Shown in pieces: positions 58,835 to 64,000 of a DNA stretch of 64,000 bases. A program made the position numbers and the translations under genes. Origin of the DNA: JACRCT01 sp049841135 (GTDB lineage Bacteria > Myxococcota > Myxococcia > Myxococcales > UBA5297); NCBI GenBank assembly GCA_049841135.1, contig JASGHK010000004.1:1550001-1614000 (forward strand), given 5' to 3'. Position 1 is the first letter of the stretch, and each line of letters starts with the position of its first letter. Under the pieces are notes generated by a model. That model did no database searches and was not told the origin of the DNA. It worked only from the letters and a program-made list of their open reading frames with translations.

Positions 58835-60866
58835 ACGCGCGACCGAGCCGGCGCAGGAACTCCGGCTCGTCGATGACGTCGACTCCGAGCTCTCGCGCGC
58901 TTCAGCTTGGTGCCTGGCCCTTCGCCCGCGACCACGAAGCTCGTCCGCTTCGACACGCTCGAGGCGACGAATCCTCCAGCCTGCTGAACCGCTTGCTCGG
59001 CCTGGGTCCGCGTCATCGAAGCGAAGGTCCCGGTCAGCACCACCCTCATTCCCTGCAACGGCCCCGACTTCCCTCGGTCCGGCTCATGGTCGACGAGACG
59101 GACGCCTGCGCGCCGGAGCTTGCTCACCAGCTCCTGCATCCAGGGCTCGCGCAGGCCGTCGTGGACGCTTCGGGCGATTTCCTGGCCGATGCTCTCGGCG
59201 GACCGCAGCTCCTCGAGCGAGGCCGCGGCCAGCGCGTCCAGCGACGGCAAGGCCGCGGTCAGCTTCCGCGCAACCCCTGGGCCGACATGGCGCAGGTTGA
59301 GCGCCACGAGGAGCCGCCACACAGGGCGATCCTTGGAGCGTGCGATCCCTTCGAGGAGCGACCGCGCCGACTTCGGCCCGAGTCCCGGGAGTGCCGCCAG
59401 ATCCTGCTCGGTCAGCGAATAGAGGTCGGCCGGGTCGCGCACCCGCCCGCGCTCGAGCAGCATGAGGCCGGTCTGGTAGCCGAGCCCGTCGATGTCCATC
59501 GCCCCGCGGGAGGCCCAGTGGAAGAGCCACTCGATGGACTGCGAGGGACATCCGGTCCGGTTGGGACAGCGCCAGTCAGCCTCGCCAGGAAGCCGGACCA
59601 GCCTCGCTCCGCAAGAGGGGCAGGTCTCGGGGAAGCGCCAGGGCCACGCGTTGGCCGGGCGCCGCTCGCGCACCGGCCCGACGATCTCCGGGATGACCTC
59701 GCCGGCGCGCCGGACGATCACCGTGTCACCTTCGCGTACGTCCTTGCGCCGGACTTCGCCTTCGTTGTGCAGCGTGGCCAGGCTCACCGTGGCCCCACCG
59801 ACCGAGACGGGTTCGAGGAACGCGAAGGGCGTCACCTTTCCGCTGCGCCCGGTGTGGACCTCGATCCGGTGCAGGAGCGTCGTGCGCTCCTCCGCCGCGA
59901 ACTTGTAGGCGACTGCCCAGCGCGGCGCCTGCGCAGTGGCGCCCAGCTCCTCGCGAAGGCGCAGGTCGTCGACCTTGAGGACCACTCCGTCCACCGCGAA
60001 GCCCAGCGAGCCCCGGCCGGCGTCCCAGCGCGCGCAGAACGCCCAGGCCTCCTCGAGCGACGCGGCGGTCGCTGACGTCGCGGCGACCGGTAGCCCCGCC
60101 CGCGCGAGCCACTCCAGGGCCTGCGAGTGCCGCTCCAGCTCCAAGCCCTCTGCCAACCCCACGCCGTGGACCCACAGACCGAGCCTGCGCCGCCCGGTGA
60201 CCCGTGGGTCCTTCTGCCGCAGCGAGCCCGCGCCTGCATTGCGCGGGTTCGCGAACGGGCGCTGTCCCTGCGAACGGAGCTCGGCGTTGAGCGCCTCGAA
60301 AGCGGCGAAGGGCATGTACACCTCTCCGCGCACCTCCAGTCGCCGCGGCGGATTCTGGCATGGAGAGCCGGCGGGGAACGTCGCCGAGGGTCAGCAGGTT
60401 GGCGCTCACGTCCTCGCCCACCGCGCCGTCGCCCCGGGTGGCGCCGCGAGCGAAGACTCCCTGCTCGTAGGTCAGCGCCACCGCCAGCCCGTCGATCTTC
60501 AGCTCGCAGAAGAGCGGTGGCGCCTGCCCCGCCTCGCGCTCCACTCGGGCGTACCACGCTTGCAACTCGTCCAGCGAGAAGGCGTTGTCAAGGGACAGCA
60601 TCGGCACCGCGTGACGCACCGGAGCGAAGAGATCCGAGGGCCGTGTACCGACGCGCTGGGTCGGGCTGTCCGGGGACGAGAGCTTCCGGGTACTGCTCCT
60701 CGAGCGCCCGTAGCTCCCGCATCCGGGCGTCGTAGTCGGCGTCCGGCATCAACGGCTGGTCGAGCAGGTAGTAGGCGTCGTCGGCCCGGCGCAGCAGCGC
60801 GCGCAGGTCGTCGACCCTTCGGGCCCTCTCGCTCCGCTCGCGCAGCTCCGGTGACGCTGCCTCCAT
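58833..60866 (-). CDS. ligA: NAD-dependent DNA ligase LigA (three frameshifts)
   Basis: About 676 residues after correction, normal for LigA. Start ATG 60866. N-terminal YYLLDQPLMPDADYDARMRE, adenylation lysine in CELKIDGLAVALTYE, LRGEVYMPFAAFEALN-type block, NPRNAGAGSLRQKDP, OB fold GGATVSLATLHNEGEV, zinc finger CPSCGA...CPN, HhH region PGLGPKSARSLLEGI, BRCT LQGMRVVLTGTFASMTRTQA. Breaks: 60680-60686 (GAGCTTC for GAGCTC, restoring YPELSSPDSPTQRVGTRPSD), 60351-60355 (GATTC for GATC, restoring MPDPPRRLEVRGEVYM) and next to GAGCTC at 58887-58892 (restoring ARELGVDVIDEPEFLRRLGR). Total length 3n once three bases are removed. LigA is essential, so three true frameshifts are not credible. Confidence 0.92.
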
Positions 60867-60960
60867 GCCCGACAAGATGAGGCTCGCGAAGACAGACCGC
60901 GGCAGGCGGCGGTCTGCCAGGTCGCACGCTCGCCGGGGCCCGCGTTAACCTTGCGCCCCA

Positions 60961-63445
60961 ATGCTCTCCCGACTTGCCGTCGCCATCCTTCTCGCCGCAG
61001 CCCTGTCGGCTTGCCCTCGCGGTCCCACGCCGGCGAATCGCCCGGATGCCTCCCAGTCCCAGCCCGACGGCTCGGTCCCCTGGCTCGAAGTCGGCGGCTT
61101 CCGCGTGGAGAGCAAGGACGGCGCCCTTCGCGTCTCCTCCGCCGCCCACCCCGAGCACGCCTTCCTCGAGTCGACGATGGGCGGCTCCGGCGTGGACTCC
61201 CCGCTCGCCGTCCGCCGCGCCTACGAGACCTGGGAGATGCAGTTCGGCTACTTCAAGGTCACCGACGGCGACCAGCCCTGGCGCGGCGCGCCCCGCCTGG
61301 ACGAGACCGCCGCTGCCTTCGTCGACTCCGAGGGCGCGGCCGTCGCGACGCTGACCGCGTCCTCGCCGGCCGGAGGCGCGCTGCTCCTGACCTTCAAGGC
61401 CGGCAACCCGCTGATGAACCGGCTCTCGCTGTCGTTCGCCTGCGAGGCCACCGACCGCTTCCTGGGCTTTGGCGCGCAGACCGACGCGCTCGACCACCGT
61501 GGCCACACCGTCCCCATCTGGACCAGCGAGCAGGGCATCGGGAAGTCGGACACCGACGATCCGCCGCCGCTCTGGTACGTCGAGGGCGCCCGCCACACGA
61601 GCTACATGGGACTGCCGACCTGGCTGTCGAGCCGCGGCTACGTCGGTGTCGTCGAGTCCGACCGGCGCTCGGTCTTCGAGCTGTGCTCCAAGAAGAGCGA
61701 CGTCTTCCGCATGGAGACCTGGGGCGACGAGCTCCGGCTCTCGGCTCTACGCCGGCGGCACTCCGGCCCAGGCGCTGGAGCGGGCCACCGCGGGCGTGCT
61801 GCGCCGCCCGCCGCAGCCTCCGCCCATGGCCTTCGCACCCTGGAACGACGCCATCTTTGGGCCCGACGAGGTCCGCAAGATCGCCGCGCTGCTGCGCGAC
61901 AACGCCATCCCCTCCTCGGCCATCTGGACCGAAGACTTCCGCGGCGGCAGCTGGGAGATGACCGGCTACCGGCTCAGGGAGGAGTGGGACCTGGACCCGA
62001 CGCTCTACCCCGACGCGACGACGCTGGCGTCGGAGCTGCACTCCCAGGGCTTCGCGTGGCACGCCTACTTCAACTCGTTCATCAACCAGGACACGCGCGT
62101 CTACGCCGAGGCGCTCAAAGACGGGCACTTGGTGAAGAAGGCCAGCGGCTCGGGCTCGGAGCCGTACCTGTTCCAGGGAATCCTCTTCAAGCCCTCGGGC
62201 CTGGCGGACCTGTCGCGGCCGGCGACGCGCGAGTGGATCAAGGGCTACCTGCGCAAGGCGCTGGACGTCGGCTTCGACGGCTGGATGACCGACTTCGGCG
62301 AGTGGCTCCCTTACGACGCGGTGCTCGACTCCGGGGAGGATCCGCTCGCTGCCCACAACCGCTACTCGGCGGAGTGGTCGCGGCTGAGCCACGAAGTGCT
62401 CGAGGAGCGAAAGGCCGACGGACGCCAGCGCGTCTTCTTCGCGCGCTCCGGCTGGCTGGGCTCCACCGAGTTCACGCCCATCTACTGGGCGGGCGATCAG
62501 CGCACCGACTTCCAGAAGGACGACGGGCTTCCCACCGTGGTCCCCATCTGCCTGGGGCTGGGCCTCGCCGGCGTCTCCACCTGCGCCCACGACATCGGCG
62601 GCTACCAGAGCGGGACCAACCCGCCGGCCACCAAGGAGCTGTTCTTCCGCTGGACGACGCTGGGGGCGCTCTCGCCGGTGATGCGCACGCACCACGGCAC
62701 CGACCCGAAGAACCAATGGTGGTTCGGCCAGGACGCGGAGACATTGGCCCACTACAAGCGCTGGGCGCAGCTCCACATCCGGCTCTTCCCCTACCTCGAC
62801 GGCGGCGCGTCGATCGCCGAGGCCACCGGGTTGCCGCTGATGCGCGCGCTGCCGCTCGCCTTCCCGGAAGACGGCGATGGCTGGGACGAGATGGAGGAAT
62901 ACCTGCTTGGTCCGGCGCTGCTGGTGGCTCCGGTCGTCGAGCAGGGCGCGAGCTCGCGGCTGGTGCACTTCCCTCCTGGAAAGTGGCTGCCGCTCTCGGG
63001 CGGACCGGCGATCTCCGGTCCGGCCGACCAGAGCGTCGACGCGCCGATGACCGAGATTCCCGTCTTCGCCCGCGCCGGCAGCCTCGTGCCCATGCTCGTC
63101 GAAGGCGTACAGACGCTCTTGCCCGCGCAGCCTCCGATCGTCGACCTCGCCGCGGTCGAAGGCCGGCGCGTCCTGCTCGTCTTCGCCGGCGCCGAGGGCT
63201 CGTTCACCGAGCGCGACGGGACGAGCTACCGGCTGGAGCTGACCACGAGCTTCGCCGACGGCTTCCGCGAGGCCGGCAGCGCCTTGCCTGCCTGCACCCG
63301 CGCGGACCAGCGAGGCTGCATTGAACCCGCGACCGCGGAGGGCACGCTCGTGCGTTTCACGGGCCAGGGCCCGCTCGAGTTCGACGCCTACCGGCTCACC
63401 GTCACCGGCACGAGCCGGACGATCGACGCGATCGTCCGCAAGTGA
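60961..63445 (+). CDS. Lipoprotein glycoside hydrolase family 31 (alpha-glycosidase; one frameshift)
   Basis: About 827 residues after correction. Lipobox LSAC near residue 19. An N-terminal GH31 galactose-mutarotase-like domain (FLGFGAQTDALDHRGHTVPI) is followed by the TIM barrel. The catalytic nucleophile Asp lies in WMTDFGEWLPYD (about residue 443) and the acid/base Asp in YWAGDQRTDF (about 511). These match the DFGE and AGDQ style of sulfoquinovosidase-like GH31 enzymes, but the substrate-binding motif near residue 320 (TEDFRGGSWEM) differs from the E. coli enzyme. The frame breaks just after GAGCTC at 61729-61734. The start codon follows a 95-bp gap from divergent ligA. Probably acts outside the cytoplasm on an alpha-glycoside; substrate unknown. 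Confidence 0.85.
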
Positions 63446-63466
63446 TCCCGGCTACCATCCGGCCCC

Positions 63467-64000
63467 GTGAACCCGTTCTCTCTCTTCCGGCGCCGCGCAA
63501 AGCCGCCTCGAAGTCGCGAGCTCGCCGCGGCCGGCGCCCCGCTCGGGCTGACGCCGGTCCCCGGGCTCGAGGCCTACGCGAAGTTCGTGCTCCAGGGCAC
63601 GGTCTTCGACTGGTCGCGCGTGGTCGCCGCCATCCGCGGCACCACCGCACACGGTGAGCTGTCGATCATCGACCTCGGGCTGGCCAACCCGGGCGATGCC
63701 CGTGCCTCGCACGTGGAGACCGTCGCCGTCTTCCACGGAGAGCACGGCTTGCCGCGCATGGTCGTCCAGCCCCGCGGCACCGAGCGCCTCGCCGAGGTGC
63801 AGCTGCGCAAGCTCCACTTCAAGCAGCCCCACCCCGAGACGAGCTCCGACGACGAGACCTACTTCAGCCTCTCGTACACCGTGCAGGCCGAGGACGAGGC
63901 GGCCGTCCTCAGGCTCTTCTCCAAAGCCACCATCTCGCAGTTCGTCCAGATCGAGGATGCGCGCGTCACACCCTGCCTGGACGTGCTGCCGGACCGGATC
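63467..64000 (+). CDS. Unknown cytoplasmic protein, 3' end beyond the window
   Basis: An uninterrupted frame of 178 codons from GTG 63467 to the edge, 21 nt after the GH31 stop. The start is basic (NPFSLFRRRAKPPRSRELAA), with no signal peptide. Middle blocks: LEAYAKFVLQGTVFDWSRVV, SHVETVAVFHGEHGLPRMVV, DDETYFSLSYTVQAEDEAAV. I do not recognise the family. The layout resembles DUF3137-like or uncharacterised myxobacterial proteins read from the start of a two-domain protein, which is only a guess. Confidence 0.6.
   Translation, partial: MNPFSLFRRRAKPPRSRELAAAGAPLGLTPVPGLEAYAKFVLQGTVFDWSRVVAAIRGTTAHGELSIIDLGLANPGDARASHVETVAVFHGEHGLPRMVVQPRGTERLAEVQLRKLHFKQPHPETSSDDETYFSLSYTVQAEDEAAVLRLFSKATISQFVQIEDARVTPCLDVLPDRI

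Overview
The window is very GC-rich DNA of the type found in Myxococcota (myxobacteria and relatives). Strong third-position G/C bias, many GTG starts, many lipoproteins, a PEGA-domain Ser/Thr kinase, an AgmX/PglI-type protein, PilZ and MshEN domains, NtrC-type regulation and a secretin-less type III secretion cluster all fit that phylum. This assignment is inferred from gene content; no rRNA or other taxonomic marker was seen.

Layout. 1-6105 (minus): a MshEN-domain protein, a very long MshEN/coiled-coil protein built on a 45-bp tandem repeat, and the OppD and OppF ATPases of a peptide ABC transporter. 6309-11398 (plus): a large lipoprotein with calcium-binding repeats and a VWA domain, then a B12-type radical SAM protein. 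11546-20479 (plus): a non-flagellar type III secretion cluster (a possible secreted component, sctI, sctJ, an unknown, sctQ, a FliO-like gene, sctR, S, T, U, V) with a good sigma-54 promoter candidate before sctQ. 20588-28653 (minus): an HU-like protein, a YihY-type membrane protein, a PilZ protein, RNase E/G with a long leader, and a TIGR03960-type radical SAM protein. 28816-34114 (plus): small exported proteins, then an operon in which a cation diffusion facilitator is fused to an HflK-like SPFH domain and is followed by separate HflC-like and HflK-like genes, and a rhodanese.

34135-49301 is mixed housekeeping and accessory genes: a lipoprotein methyltransferase, DUF99, AmrS and AmrB, Uma2, an NmrA-type reductase, an EAL protein, TrpB2 behind a candidate trp attenuator, an AgmX/PglI-type protein, an FAD oxidoreductase, a repeat-rich intergenic region, an NtrC/histidine kinase pair, a TorD-like chaperone and HemN. 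49397-54225 is an operon of a PEGA kinase, a TPR/barrel-like protein and a lipoprotein. 54783-60866 holds a PilT-like ATPase, a deaminase-GHKL-HTH gene flanked by two copies of the PilT 3' end, and LigA. The window ends with a GH31 lipoprotein and a partial gene.

Two broad observations. First, thirteen genes are broken by single-base frameshifts, and nearly all of the extra bases lie in or next to GAGCTC (or a GAGCT half-site) or GATC. That pattern suggests a motif-linked consensus error, possibly from DNA methylation, so I treat these genes as intact and give corrected spans. Second, the deaminase gene sits like cargo between a complete PilT-like gene and a second, mostly synonymously diverged copy of its 3' end.
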